DNA of 64,000 bases, taken from the NCBI GenBank assembly GCA_963704815.1, contig CAVPHU010000001.1:1426001-1490000 (forward strand), read 5' to 3'. How positions within the stretch are numbered: position 1 is the stretch's first letter; each line of letters starts with the position of its first letter. Positions 53,469-62,877 of the stretch are shown piece after piece. The notes under the pieces were generated by a model. That model saw nothing but the letters and a program-made list of their open reading frames with translations. It ran no database searches and was not told the origin of the DNA. The translations under genes and the position numbers were made by a program. Source of the stretch: DATKWD01 sp963704815. GTDB lineage: Bacteria > Actinomycetota > Acidimicrobiia > Acidimicrobiales > Salinilacustritrichaceae.

Positions 53469-55110
53469 ATGTCCCATGGAGGAGCGCTCGCAGCCCGAGC
53501 ACTGAAGGCGGCCGGTGTCGATTGTGTGTTCACGCTTTCGGGCGGGCACGTGATGAGCATCTACGACGGCTGCCTCGACGAGGGCATCCAGGTGGTCGAC
53601 GTCCGTCATGAGCAGGCCGCCGTGCACGCCGCGGACGCGTGGGCCCGGTTGCATCCGGGTCGGGTCGGGGTGGCCATCCTCACCGCCGGCCCGGGCGTGA
53701 CCGACGGGGTGACCGGCGTCGCCAACGCGTGGCGAGCCAACTCGCCGATCCTGGTGTTCGGCGGTCAGGGCCCGTTCGACAACCTCCGTCGCGGCTCGCT
53801 GCAGGAGATGGACCACGTCTCGGTCATGCGACCGATCACGAAGTGGGCCGATGCGTGCTACCAGAGCCACCGCATCGCCGAGTACGTCGAGGTGGCGATC
53901 CGCACCGCGCTGTCGGGCATCCCCGGACCGTCGTTCCTCGAGATCCCGATGGACGTGCTCCACGCACCCGTCGACCTCGACGCGGTCACCATGCCGCGTT
54001 TCCGCGACTACCGAGTGGCGGCCGCGGCCCCGCCCGATGCGCTCACCCAGGCGGTCGAGATCCTGGCCGGGGCCGAGCGACCTCTCGTCATGGCGGGCAC
54101 CGCGCTCGAAGTGGAGCGAGGGTGCGCCGGCGTTGCGCCGATTCGTCGAGGCGACCTCGATTCCGTGTTTCACCAACGGCATGGGACGCGGCCAGCTGCC
54201 GATGAACCATCCCCAGTTCTTCAACCGCACCCGCAGACAAGCGCTGAGCGAGGCCGACGTGGTGGTGCTCGCCGGCACCCCGCTCGACTTCCGCATGAAG
54301 TTCGGCCAATCGATCCCGGCCGACGCCAAGATCGTGCAGCTCGACCTCGACGAGACCCTGATCGGCCAGAACCGCTCGGCCGACGTGGGCCTGGTGGGAA
54401 ACCTGGGAGCCACCCTCGACGCGCTTCTCGACGCGCTGGCCGGCGCCGACGTGAAGCTCGACTTCTCCGAGCGCTCGATGGAACTCCGGGCCCACGAGGC
54501 GACCGCCGAGGTCGAGCTCGCCGCCCAGTTGAACAGCGACGCCGTGCCGATCGACCCGCTGCGGCTCTGCCGCGAGATCTCCGACGCCATCACCGACGAC
54601 ATGATCGTCATCGGCGACGGCGGCGACATCGTGGCCCAGGCCGCCAAGGTGCTGCGGGTGCCGCCCAACGGGACCTGGATGGACCCCGGTCCCCTGGGCA
54701 CCCTCGGGGTCGGCATGCCGTTCGCGCTCGCCGCCCAGCTCGCGCACCCGGAGCAGCGCGTGATGATCATCTACGGCGACGGATCATTCGGGCTCAACGG
54801 CTTCGAATTCGACACCGCCGTGCGGTTCGGGCTCCCGATCGTCGGCATCGTGGGCAACGACGCAGCGTGGGGCCAGATGATGCGCCCGCAGGCCATGATC
54901 TACGGCGCCGATCGGCTCGTCGCCACCGAGCTGAGCCGCACTCGCTACGACCTGGTGGTCGAGGCGCTGGGCGGCCACGGCGAGCACGTGACCGAACCCG
55001 ACGACATCGGCCCGGCCATCGAGCGCGCCTTCGCAGCCGGCATCCCGGCCCTCGTGAACGTCGAGATCCGCAAGGACGTCGAAGGGGTGAAGGGGTCGAC
55101 CTACGTCTGA
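53469..55110 (+). CDS. Acetolactate-synthase-like TPP enzyme, split by a +1 frameshift
   Basis: Second TPP enzyme of the window. First frame: FTLSGGHVMSIYDGCLDEGI, VRHEQAAVHAADAWARLHPG with the cofactor Glu, FGGQGPFDNLRRGSLQEMDH. The +1 frame resumes at APALRRFVEATSIPCFTNGM and carries the PP domain: IIYGDGSFGLNGFEFDTAVR and VGIVGNDAAWGQMMRPQA. One base too many in GGG at 54120-54122 breaks the join EVERGAPALRRF. The whole protein would be ~546 aa, the normal length. Family members include oxalyl-CoA decarboxylase and 2-hydroxyacyl-CoA lyase (HACL); SGGH and the FxxGQGP segments favour that branch. GAGGAG precedes the ATG. Confidence 0.85.
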
Positions 55111-55176
55111 TTCATGCACGGCTGCATTCCGGCGGCAAGTACAGTCGAGGTCTCGCCGAGATCAGGAGTCATCCGC

Positions 55177-55656
55177 ATGCGCACCCCAACAGACCGAAGC
55201 GTCGATTCGCCGGCTCCGACCGTTCCCCGGCGCTTCGACCGGGCCCTCTGGGCCGGAGCGGCCTGTCTGCTGGCGTCTGCGTCGCTCCTCGCGGCCTGTG
55301 GCGATGACGATTCCGAGCCAACGGCCGAGGAAGCCTTCTGCCAGGCGGGCGACGACCTTCGCACCAACGTGACCGCGCTCGCTGACTTCGACCTGATCAG
55401 CGGGGGCACCGACGCCCTCGAGGAACAGCTCACCACGATCGGCGACGACATCGAGGCCCTGAAGTCCTCGGGCGCCGAGGTGGCCTCCGATCAGATCGAC
55501 GCGCTCGAGACGGCATACGGCGAGCTCGAGTCAGCCGTCGAGGCCGCGGGCGACGAGATCACCGTCGACTCGGCGACCGGCGTGGCGGCAGCCGTGCAGC
55601 AGACCGCCACTGCGGCCGCAGACTTCTACACGGTGGTCGACACCACCTGCTCGTAG
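55177..55656 (+). CDS. Lipoprotein with helical domain, unknown function
   Basis: 159 aa from ATG 55177 with AGGAG 8 nt upstream. Lipobox SLLAACG. The mature part is helical and acidic (EEAFCQAGDDLRTNVTALAD ... LDEL-type heptads ... ALETAYGELESAVEAAGDEI) with one Cys near each end (EEAFCQAG and TTCS) that could form a disulfide. No named family. It precedes the ABC transporter genes by 54 nt. Confidence 0.65.
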   Translation: MRTPTDRSVDSPAPTVPRRFDRALWAGAACLLASASLLAACGDDDSEPTAEEAFCQAGDDLRTNVTALADFDLISGGTDALEEQLTTIGDDIEALKSSGAEVASDQIDALETAYGELESAVEAAGDEITVDSATGVAAAVQQTATAAADFYTVVDTTCS

Positions 55657-55710
55657 GGCACCCCGCCGCTGGTTGGGCGGCCGCAGCAGCGCTGAGCGAA
55701 GATTCCGTCG

Positions 55711-56829
55711 ATGTTCCTGGCCCTCACCGAGATGCGTCGAGCCAAGGGACGCTTCGCCCTGCTGATCATTGCGATCGGCATGTTGGTCTTCCTCATCCTG
55801 TTCCAGCAGTCGCTCCAGAACGGGCTGGTGACCTCGTTCATCGGGGCGATCCGCAACCAGTCGGCGCCCGTGCTCGTCTACTCGGTCGACGGGCAGCGGG
55901 TCGTCCAGGGCAGCATCATCGCGCCCGACCTCGAAGCGACCGTTCGCGCCGCCGACGGGGTCGGCGACGTGGGCCGGATCGGGCAGGGCACGTTCACGGT
56001 TCTGGCCGATGGCGAGCCGTTCGACACCTCGATCGTCGGCTACGAGGACCCCGATCTCGGGGCGCCTTCCGAGCTGATCGAGGGCCGGTTTCCCGATGCA
56101 CCCGGCGAGGCGGTCGGAAGTGACGCCGATGCCGAGAACGGGTTCGGCGTCGGCGACACCGTGGCGATCCAGCCGGGTGGCTTCGAGATCACGATCGTGG
56201 GTCTCGCCCAGGACGTGCAGTTGAACGCCGGCCCGACCCTGTTCGTCCCGTACGAGACCTACGTCGCGGCCGTGCAGTCGGTCAACCCCGATGCCACCGA
56301 GCCTCTGCCCAACGTGCTCGCGGTGGCCCCCGCCGACGGGGCCACGCCGAGCGACGCCGTTGCCGGCATCAACGCCCAGTCGACCGACCTCGACGCCCTG
56401 ACCCGCGACGCCGCCGCCGACAACACCCCCGGGGTGTCGCAGGTCCAGCAGTCGTTCCAGATCATCTTCCTGCTGTACGGCCTGGTCATCCCGTGCGTGA
56501 CCGGACTGTTCTTCCTCATCATCACGTTCCAGAAGTCGCGTGCCCTCACGCTGCTCCACGCCATCGGTGCCCCCGCTGGGCGGCTGGTCGCCTCTCTGCT
56601 GTTCCAGGCCGTGATCATCGTCGGTGCCGGATTCCTGATCGGGCTGGCGCTCTACACGCCGGTCTCGCAGATCCGACTCGGCGGAATTCCTTTGCGGTTC
56701 GAGACGACGGCGGTCGTCGTGTGGGCGATCCTGTTGATGGTCCTCGGGGTCGGCAGCTCGTTCTTCGCTGCCCGTCGGGTGCTGGCCATCGATCCGATGG
56801 AGGCAACCACGGGTGGGGGCAACCAGTGA
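55711..56829 (+). CDS. ABC transporter permease, FtsX/MacB-like
   Basis: 372 aa. N-terminal membrane helix (ALLIIAIGMLVFLILFQQSL), a ~220-residue extracellular domain, and three C-terminal helices of the FtsX type (GLVIPCVTGLFFLIITFQ; TLLHAIGAPAGRLVASLLFQ; ...AARRVLAIDPMEAT). The DevC/MacB family exports lipids, lipoproteins or peptides rather than importing. It overlaps the second permease by GTGA. Confidence 0.85.
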   Translation: MFLALTEMRRAKGRFALLIIAIGMLVFLILFQQSLQNGLVTSFIGAIRNQSAPVLVYSVDGQRVVQGSIIAPDLEATVRAADGVGDVGRIGQGTFTVLADGEPFDTSIVGYEDPDLGAPSELIEGRFPDAPGEAVGSDADAENGFGVGDTVAIQPGGFEITIVGLAQDVQLNAGPTLFVPYETYVAAVQSVNPDATEPLPNVLAVAPADGATPSDAVAGINAQSTDLDALTRDAAADNTPGVSQVQQSFQIIFLLYGLVIPCVTGLFFLIITFQKSRALTLLHAIGAPAGRLVASLLFQAVIIVGAGFLIGLALYTPVSQIRLGGIPLRFETTAVVVWAILLMVLGVGSSFFAARRVLAIDPMEATTGGGNQ

Positions 56830-57935
56830 GGCTCGCACTGCGCGAACTGGCCCGCCGGCCCGGTCGGTTCGTGACGGCCACGGTGATCCTGACCCTGATC
56901 GCCATCCTGTTGATGTTCCTCGGCGGGCTGCTCGACGGGTTGATCCGGATCTCGACCGGCGCCGTGCGGGCGCAACAAGCCGATGCCCTGGTCTTCTCGA
57001 CGTCGTCACAGGCCTCATTCCTCCGGAGCCGCATCGAGCCCGAGGTCCGATCGACCATCGAGACGGAGCTCGGGGTCGAGATCGGCGGGCTCGGCGTCGT
57101 CCAGCTCGGTGCGCGCGTACCGGGAAACGGGCCTCGTGACCTCGCCAACGTCGCCGTGTGGGGTTACGAGCTCGCAGCCGACGGTGTCCCCGAACCCCCA
57201 CCGCCCGGCGAAGCATGGGCCGACGACGTCCTGAAGGCCGACGGCGTCGAAGTCGGCCAAGAGCTCCTCGTCGGGCCGGCCCGCACGCCGATCACCGTGG
57301 CCGGATTCGTCACCGACACGTCGTTCAACGGCCAGGCAGGGCTCTGGACCGACGTGGCGACCTGGCGCAACGTCCTGAACACCAATCGTCCCGACGCAGC
57401 GCTCGGCGATGGGGTGTACCAAGCGCTCGTCGTCCGCGACGTCGAGGGGGGCCTCACCGAGGTTCCCGCCGCGATCGAAGCCACGGTCGGCGACGAGGTC
57501 ATCGCCCTCACCGTCGACGAGGCGATCGACGAGATCCCGGGGGTCACCGAGCAGCAGGCGACCTTCAACCAGATCCTCGGCGTCACGGTCGTCATCGCAC
57601 TCGTGGTGATCGCGCTGTTCTTCGCCCTGCTCACCGTCGAGCGAACCGCGCTGTACGGCGTACTGAAGGCGATCGGCGCGAGGTCGCGGACGATCTTCGG
57701 TGGACTCGTGGCCCAAGCGGTGGTCGTCACCGTGATCGCCGCAGCGATCGCGGGGGTCGCCGTCATCGTGCTCGACCTCGTCATCCCGCCGGGATCGATC
57801 CCGCTGTTCATCTCGGCCGGTCGGATCGCCTCGAGCCTCATCTTGTTGCTGATCGCCGCTGTCATCGGCTGCGCCTTCTCACTTCGCCGGGTCCTCCAGA
57901 TCGACCCGGCCTCAGCCCTCGGGAGCTCACAATGA
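56826..57935 (+). CDS. ABC transporter permease, FtsX/MacB-like (second)
   Basis: 369 aa from GTG 56826. Same layout as the gene before: helix near residue 20 (VTATVILTLIAILLMFLGGL), external domain, then FtsX helices (LGVTVVIALVVIALFFALL; TALYGVLKAIGARSRTIFGG; ...RRVLQIDPASALG). The two permeases probably form a heterodimer with the following ATPase. Overlaps that gene by ATGA. Confidence 0.85.
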   Translation: MRLALRELARRPGRFVTATVILTLIAILLMFLGGLLDGLIRISTGAVRAQQADALVFSTSSQASFLRSRIEPEVRSTIETELGVEIGGLGVVQLGARVPGNGPRDLANVAVWGYELAADGVPEPPPPGEAWADDVLKADGVEVGQELLVGPARTPITVAGFVTDTSFNGQAGLWTDVATWRNVLNTNRPDAALGDGVYQALVVRDVEGGLTEVPAAIEATVGDEVIALTVDEAIDEIPGVTEQQATFNQILGVTVVIALVVIALFFALLTVERTALYGVLKAIGARSRTIFGGLVAQAVVVTVIAAAIAGVAVIVLDLVIPPGSIPLFISAGRIASSLILLLIAAVIGCAFSLRRVLQIDPASALGSSQ

Positions 57936-58622
57936 CCACCATCGCCGCGACCGGCCGCCCTGCACATGCGCAACGTCCGCAAGGTGTACCAGGTGGGCGA
58001 CACCGAGGTCGTCGCCCTCGACCACGCCGAGCTCACCGTCGCCCCCGACGAGATCGTCGCCCTCGTGGGCCCGTCGGGCTCGGGGAAGACGACCCTGTGC
58101 TCGATCGCCGGCGGCATCCTGTCGGCGACCGAAGGGACCGTCGCCGTCGGCGAGGAGGAGATCACCGACTACGGAGACAAGCAGCTCACGACGTTCCGCC
58201 AGCACAAGGTCGGGTTCGTGTTCCAGTCGGTGAACCTCGTCCCGTTCCTCAACGCACGCGAGAACCTCCTCGTGGTCGACGAGATGGGCCGCCGCGAGGG
58301 TCGGCCCGCCCGCGAACGAGCCGACCGGCTGCTCGACGAGCTCGGCCTGACCGACCGGGCCAAGAATCTCCCGAGTCAGCTCTCCGGCGGGCAGAAGCAG
58401 CGGGTCGCCATCGGGCGAGCACTCATGAACGAACCGGAACTGGTGTTGTTCGACGAGCCCACCTCGGCCCTCGACACCGAACTGGGCATGCAGGTGATGG
58501 AGCTGATCCGCAGCGAGATGAAGGCACGTGGCACCTCGGCGATCGTGGTGACCCACGACGAGCGCATCACCGAGTACTGCGACCGGACCGTGCACATCGT
58601 CGATGGGATCCTCGCCGCCTGA
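57932..58622 (+). CDS. ABC transporter ATPase (LolD/DevA-like), probable +1 frameshift near the start
   Basis: Walker A is VGPSGSGKTTLCSIAGG, signature LPSQLSGGQKQRVAIGRAL, Walker B ELVLFDEPTSALD, H-loop VVTHDERIT. ATG 57932 overlaps the permease stop but its frame fails after nine codons. The conserved protein is in the +1 frame, starting at or before MRNVRKVYQVGDTEVVAL. Removing one C from the CCC at 57958-57960 joins MTTIAATGRLHMRNVRKVY, a typical start. Otherwise translation begins at ATG 57966 (218 aa) without an RBS. Confidence 0.87.
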
Positions 58623-58635
58623 ACGGATGGCAGGT

Positions 58636-58651
58636 CGGAGGTCCGCCTCCG
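58636..58651. terminator. Hairpin between convergent genes
   Basis: Perfect stem CGGAGG, loop TCCG, CCTCCG between the ATPase stop and the cyclase stop. No T-run. Confidence 0.5.
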
Positions 58652-58653
58652 CG

Positions 58654-59763
58654 TCAGGGCGAACGGTCGATCGATGCGATCGCCACCTGCTCGTCGAATC
58701 CCGAGACCTCGATGTCGTCGAACGGATCGACCGAGATGACATCGGACAGCTCGGCGCGAGCGGCGACATCGGCGGTGATCAGGATCTGACCGGGTTCGGC
58801 CGCCTTCACCAGCCGCGCCGCCAGATTGACCTCGGGTCCGTAGAAGTCGCCATAGCCCAGCACCAGGTCGCCCATGGCGAGACCACCTCGAACCGCACCG
58901 AGCAGAGGGTTCTCGGTGACGGCATCCCGGAGCGACAGCGCGAGGAGGCAGGCCTCGACCGGGTCGGCGTGCACGAACATGACCTCGTCACCGATGGTCT
59001 TGACCAGACGGCCTCCACCCGCACCGATCAGGCGGGTCGCGTCGTGCTCGAACCCGCCGATGGCATCGGTCAGCGCCTTCGGATCGAGCCGCAGGCTGAG
59101 CGACGTCGAGGCGACCAGGTCGACGAACCCGACCGCAAGGGTGGCCGTTCTGGCGTCTTCGGACCGGGCCGCACTGGCACGGCGCATCGCGGCGCCCACG
59201 TGGAGGCGGAAGAGTGCGTCGATCACGTCCGGAACGCCGGACATCAACATCGCCGAGGCGAGGTGCGAGGCCTCGGCCTGTTCGAGCTCGCTCGTGCCCC
59301 GATCGGAGTACTGGCTCGCGACACTGATGCCGAAGATCGCCATGGCCGAGTCGGCGATCGACGCCATGGCCGCACCGATCGCTCGGGTGAACTCGAGAGT
59401 GGCGTCGTCGCCGAAGCCCTCCGCTCCCGCTTCGTACGCGACGAATGCGGCGGCATCGTCCTCGAGGAACATGGGCAACGAGCCGTCGGGCAACGGCAGC
59501 CCGGCCGAGCGCAATACCTGCTCGATCGTCTCGACCGCCACCCCACTCCGGCTGGCGATCTCGTCGATGGTCAGGCGTCGGCCGTCCCCGCGGACCAAGA
59601 GATGGCCGGCAAGTGCGGGGAGGTCGCCCCGTTCGGCCGCTTCTTCCAGGTCGGTGCCGCTCGCGCCGCGCTCGACGAGGAACTCGAGCAGCGCCAACCG
59701 GTCGGCGGCGTTCGGAAGCTGCGGGTCATAGAGGCCCGCTTCCTCGAACCAGGTGGCATCCAC
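58654..59763 (-). CDS. Class III adenylate cyclase with Rv1264-like regulatory domain (paralog)
   Basis: 369 aa from GTG 59763. N-terminal regulatory domain (WFEEAGLYDPQLPNAADRLA, LTIDEIASRSGVAVETIEQV, RSAGLPLPDG) of the pH-sensing Rv1264 type, then a cyclase domain: VGFVDLVASTSLSLRLD and LVKTIGDEVMFVHADPVEA carry the metal Asp residues, GPEVNLAARLV follows. Paralog of 2824-4017. The start is set by TAGCGT 7 nt before the GTG; the long frame beyond it is not family-like. No membrane part, so cytoplasmic. Confidence 0.87.
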   Translation of the reverse strand: MDATWFEEAGLYDPQLPNAADRLALLEFLVERGASGTDLEEAAERGDLPALAGHLLVRGDGRRLTIDEIASRSGVAVETIEQVLRSAGLPLPDGSLPMFLEDDAAAFVAYEAGAEGFGDDATLEFTRAIGAAMASIADSAMAIFGISVASQYSDRGTSELEQAEASHLASAMLMSGVPDVIDALFRLHVGAAMRRASAARSEDARTATLAVGFVDLVASTSLSLRLDPKALTDAIGGFEHDATRLIGAGGGRLVKTIGDEVMFVHADPVEACLLALSLRDAVTENPLLGAVRGGLAMGDLVLGYGDFYGPEVNLAARLVKAAEPGQILITADVAARAELSDVISVDPFDDIEVSGFDEQVAIASIDRSP

Positions 59764-59770
59764 GACCGCC

Positions 59771-59776
59771 ACGCTA
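59771..59776 (-). promoter_or_regulatory. -10 box (TAGCGT) of a leaderless promoter
   Basis: TAGCGT on the minus strand ends 7 nt before the GTG at 59763, between the acyl-CoA dehydrogenase stop and the cyclase start. Confidence 0.5.
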
Positions 59777-59792
59777 TGCCGGAACGAAGATC

Positions 59793-61085
59793 TCAGCTGT
59801 TGGCGATCTCGGGTTCGATCATTCGCTCGACCTGACCAGCCGCCCACTCGCGTTTGGTGGGGATGTGATCTCGCGGCCAGAGCCCCTCGTGCGGCTCGTA
59901 CTCCTTGAGCACCTGCTGGGCCACGGTGATCTTGTGCACCTCGGTCGGGCCGTCGGCGATCCCCATCGTGGGTGCGGAAGCCCACATCGAGGCGAAGGGC
60001 ATCTCGTTCGAGACGCCGAGGGCGCCGTGCATGTGCATGGCCTTGTAGACCGTGTCGACCAGCACCTTGGGGAGCCGGGCCTTGATGGCTGCGATGTCCT
60101 TGCGGACCCGCAGGTAGTCCTGGTACTTGTCGATCTTCCATGCCGCCTGGAGCACCAGCAGCCGGAACATCTGGACGTCGGTCCACGTGTCGGCGATCTG
60201 CTCCTGGACCATCTGCTTGTCGGCCAGCAGCGAACCCTTGGTCGACCGGGACAAGGCCCGCTCGCACATCATCTCGAGACAGTGGTGCAGGGTGGCCACC
60301 GAGCGCATGGCGTGGTGGATGCGTCCGCCGGACAGTCGCGTCTGGCTGATCACGAAGGCCTGCCCCTCACCGCCCAGCAGGTTGGCGTCGGGCACGCGCA
60401 CGTCGTTGTAGCGGATGTAGGAGTGGTAGCCGTGACCGAGCTTCTCGGTGCCGGTGCCGACGTTGCGGATGATCTCGACGCCGGGCGTGTCGCGGGGCAC
60501 CACGAACATCGACGCCCCATTGTGGGGGCCGGCGTCGGGGTTGGTGACGACCATGACGATGAGGATGTTGGCGAAGTCACCGACACTGGTGAACCACTTC
60601 TCGCCGTTGATCACCCACTCGTCGCCGTCTCGCACGGCATTGGTGACGAACCCGGTGGGATCGGACCCACCCTGGGGCTCGGTCATCGAATAGGCCGAGT
60701 AGATCTCGCCCGCGAGCAGGGGCTCGAGGAACTCGGACTTCTGGTACTCGGTTCCGTAGTGGGCGAGGATCTCCATGTTGCCGGTGTCGGGGGCCTGCGC
60801 GCCGAAGATGCGAGGGGCCGAGCCCGACCGGCCGAGGATCTCGTTCATCAGGGCGAGCTTCACCTGGCCGTACCCCTTGCCCCCGAGCTCGGGTCCGAGA
60901 TGGCACGCCCAGAGATCGGCGTCCTTGACCTGTTGCTTCAACTGCTCACGCCGGGCCTGGTACTGCTTCCACGTCAGGGCGTCGGCGGCGAACGCATGGT
61001 CCATCGGTTCGATTTCCTGACGGACGAACTCATCGATCCAGTCGAGTCGTTCCTGGAACTCGGGCTCGGTCTCGAATTCCCACAT
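59793..61085 (-). CDS. Acyl-CoA dehydrogenase
   Basis: 430 aa flavoprotein that oxidises acyl-CoA to 2-enoyl-CoA. Landmarks: YSAYSMTEPQGGSDPTGF, WVINGEKWFTSVGDFANILI, ALLSGGRI-type RLSGGRIHHAMRSVA, and C-terminal MHMHGALGVSNEMPFASMW. The 430-aa length and HGALGVS region resemble ACAD10/11-like members often used on unusual or long-chain substrates. Divergent from the copper-protein-like lipoprotein. ATG 61085 is preceded by GGGGGA. Confidence 0.9.
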   Translation of the reverse strand: MWEFETEPEFQERLDWIDEFVRQEIEPMDHAFAADALTWKQYQARREQLKQQVKDADLWACHLGPELGGKGYGQVKLALMNEILGRSGSAPRIFGAQAPDTGNMEILAHYGTEYQKSEFLEPLLAGEIYSAYSMTEPQGGSDPTGFVTNAVRDGDEWVINGEKWFTSVGDFANILIVMVVTNPDAGPHNGASMFVVPRDTPGVEIIRNVGTGTEKLGHGYHSYIRYNDVRVPDANLLGGEGQAFVISQTRLSGGRIHHAMRSVATLHHCLEMMCERALSRSTKGSLLADKQMVQEQIADTWTDVQMFRLLVLQAAWKIDKYQDYLRVRKDIAAIKARLPKVLVDTVYKAMHMHGALGVSNEMPFASMWASAPTMGIADGPTEVHKITVAQQVLKEYEPHEGLWPRDHIPTKREWAAGQVERMIEPEIANS

Positions 61086-61209
61086 GTGCGTGTCCCCCGG
61101 ACAGACGTCGTCGAGACGGCCGGACCGGCCGTCGCCGCCATTGTGTCAGCTGGTTCGGCACAATGGTCGCTGGCTATCCTCTCCCGATCGGGGGAACGAG
61201 GAGATCGAC

Positions 61210-62862
61210 ATGACGCGTCGGACCATCGCGGGCATCGCCCTCTTGATGATCATCAGCGTCGGGGCCTGTTCCTCGTCCGACGACGGAGAGGTCGCCGCGT
61301 CCGACCCGGCGGGCGGCGCCGACACCGAGACACCTGATGCCGAGCCGGCCGAAGCGGTCGTCGATCTGGGCGACGTCGAGCGCATCGGCGCCGATGATCC
61401 GCTGAACCAGGATGCGCTCGCCCCCGGTGCCGAACGCCTGCGCTTCTCGGTCCCGATCGAGGTCGCACCCGGTCAGAACAACATCGCCTTCACCGGCCCG
61501 GTCGAGCATCCCGACGTCCCGGGCTGGGTCACGCGGATCTCGACCAACATCATGCGGCCCGACGGAACCGTTCCGCCCGTCGACATCATCCACCTGCACC
61601 ACGGGGTGTGGCTGAACCAGGGCGAGCAGGACATCACCCGCCCCGGTCTCCCCGAGCGCATGTACGCCGCCGGCGAGGAGAAGACGATCGGGAACATGCC
61701 GCTCGGCTACGGCTACTTCAACGATCCGGAGGACGACTGGATCATCAACTACATGCTCCACAACGCCATCCCGGCGCCCGAGACGATCCACATCGTCTAC
61801 GACCTCGACTTCATCCCGGCCGAGGCGCCCGAGGCCGCCGACATCGCCGAGGCGCGCCCGGTCTGGCTCGACATCGACAACGGGAGCATCTACCCGATCT
61901 TCGACGTGCTGCTCGACGCCGACACCGACGGCGACGGGCTCTACACGTTCCCGACCGACACGCCCGAGGCCGAAACCGCAGGTGTCGGCCGCTGGGTCGC
62001 CGACAAGAACTACCAATTGCTCGGCGGCGCGGGCCACCTCCACCCCGGTGGGCTCTTCGTCGACATCTTCCTCGAGCGCGGCGGCGCGGCGGCCGCGCCC
62101 GGCTCGCCCGCAGCCGACAACGCCGAAGGCAACCGAACCCAGCTGTTCCGATCCGAGGCCGTCTACTACGAGCCGGCCGGTCCGGTCTCCTGGGACGTCT
62201 CGATGACGGCCACCCCACCCGAGTGGCGCGTCGCGGTCCAGGCCGGCGACACCCTCGACATCTCGACGACCTACGACGTGTCGAAGGCGTCGTGGTACGA
62301 GGCCATGGGCATCTTCGTGCTGTGGGCCACCGAGGAACCCGGCGGCAGCGACCCCTACGTCGACGACGTCAATCTGCCGGGTGAGGTGACCCACGGTGAG
62401 TTGCCCGAGAACGACAACCACGGTGGCGAGGACACCGGGCTCCCCGACCCGCGCGACATCCCCTCCGGCGAGGTGGCCGACGTGATCGGGATCGCCGACT
62501 TCGTCTACGAGGAGGGCGACATCTCCGAGGGCGACGCCGAAACCATCCCGGTGGTGAACCAGGGCGAGTCGATCACCTTCGACAACTCCTTCGACAACGA
62601 GCAGGAGAACGGGATCTGGCACACCGTGACGGCGTGCGCTGCGCCCTGCACGGCCTCGACCGGCGTCGCGTTCCCGATCGCGGACGGTCGTGTGCAGTTC
62701 GATTCGGGCGAGCTCGGAACCGGCGGTCCGCCCACCGCCGATCGGGTCGACTGGGCGACTCCGGCCGACCTCGATCCGGGCACCTACACCTACTTCTGCC
62801 GGGTCCACCCGTTCATGCGGGGTGCGTTCCGGGTCGTCGAGCCGGTCGCCACCACCAACTGA
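61210..62862 (+). CDS. Lipoprotein with SURNod19-like and cupredoxin domains
   Basis: 550 aa; lipobox SVGAC. Residues ~75-400 resemble the SURNod19 fold: VDIIHLHHGVWLNQGE, IINYMLHNAIPAPETIHIVY and GAGHLHPGGLFVDIFLERGG are His-rich and could bind metal. The C-terminal ~110 residues are a plastocyanin-like domain with copper ligands His (IWHTVTAC) and Cys-His-Met in YFCRVHPFMRG. GAGGAG lies 6 nt before ATG 61210; TATCCT at 61175-61180 may be its -10. Predicted copper or redox protein on the outer membrane face; SURNod19 assignment is tentative. Confidence 0.7.
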   Translation: MTRRTIAGIALLMIISVGACSSSDDGEVAASDPAGGADTETPDAEPAEAVVDLGDVERIGADDPLNQDALAPGAERLRFSVPIEVAPGQNNIAFTGPVEHPDVPGWVTRISTNIMRPDGTVPPVDIIHLHHGVWLNQGEQDITRPGLPERMYAAGEEKTIGNMPLGYGYFNDPEDDWIINYMLHNAIPAPETIHIVYDLDFIPAEAPEAADIAEARPVWLDIDNGSIYPIFDVLLDADTDGDGLYTFPTDTPEAETAGVGRWVADKNYQLLGGAGHLHPGGLFVDIFLERGGAAAAPGSPAADNAEGNRTQLFRSEAVYYEPAGPVSWDVSMTATPPEWRVAVQAGDTLDISTTYDVSKASWYEAMGIFVLWATEEPGGSDPYVDDVNLPGEVTHGELPENDNHGGEDTGLPDPRDIPSGEVADVIGIADFVYEEGDISEGDAETIPVVNQGESITFDNSFDNEQENGIWHTVTACAAPCTASTGVAFPIADGRVQFDSGELGTGGPPTADRVDWATPADLDPGTYTYFCRVHPFMRGAFRVVEPVATTN

Positions 62863-62877
62863 TCGACGGTAGAGATC

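Noticed and set aside
77..58622. Programmed +1 frameshifting as the explanation for the split genes
   Set aside because: The shift sites share no consistent slippery sequence, in-frame stop or stimulatory element; single-base insertions in the data are simpler.
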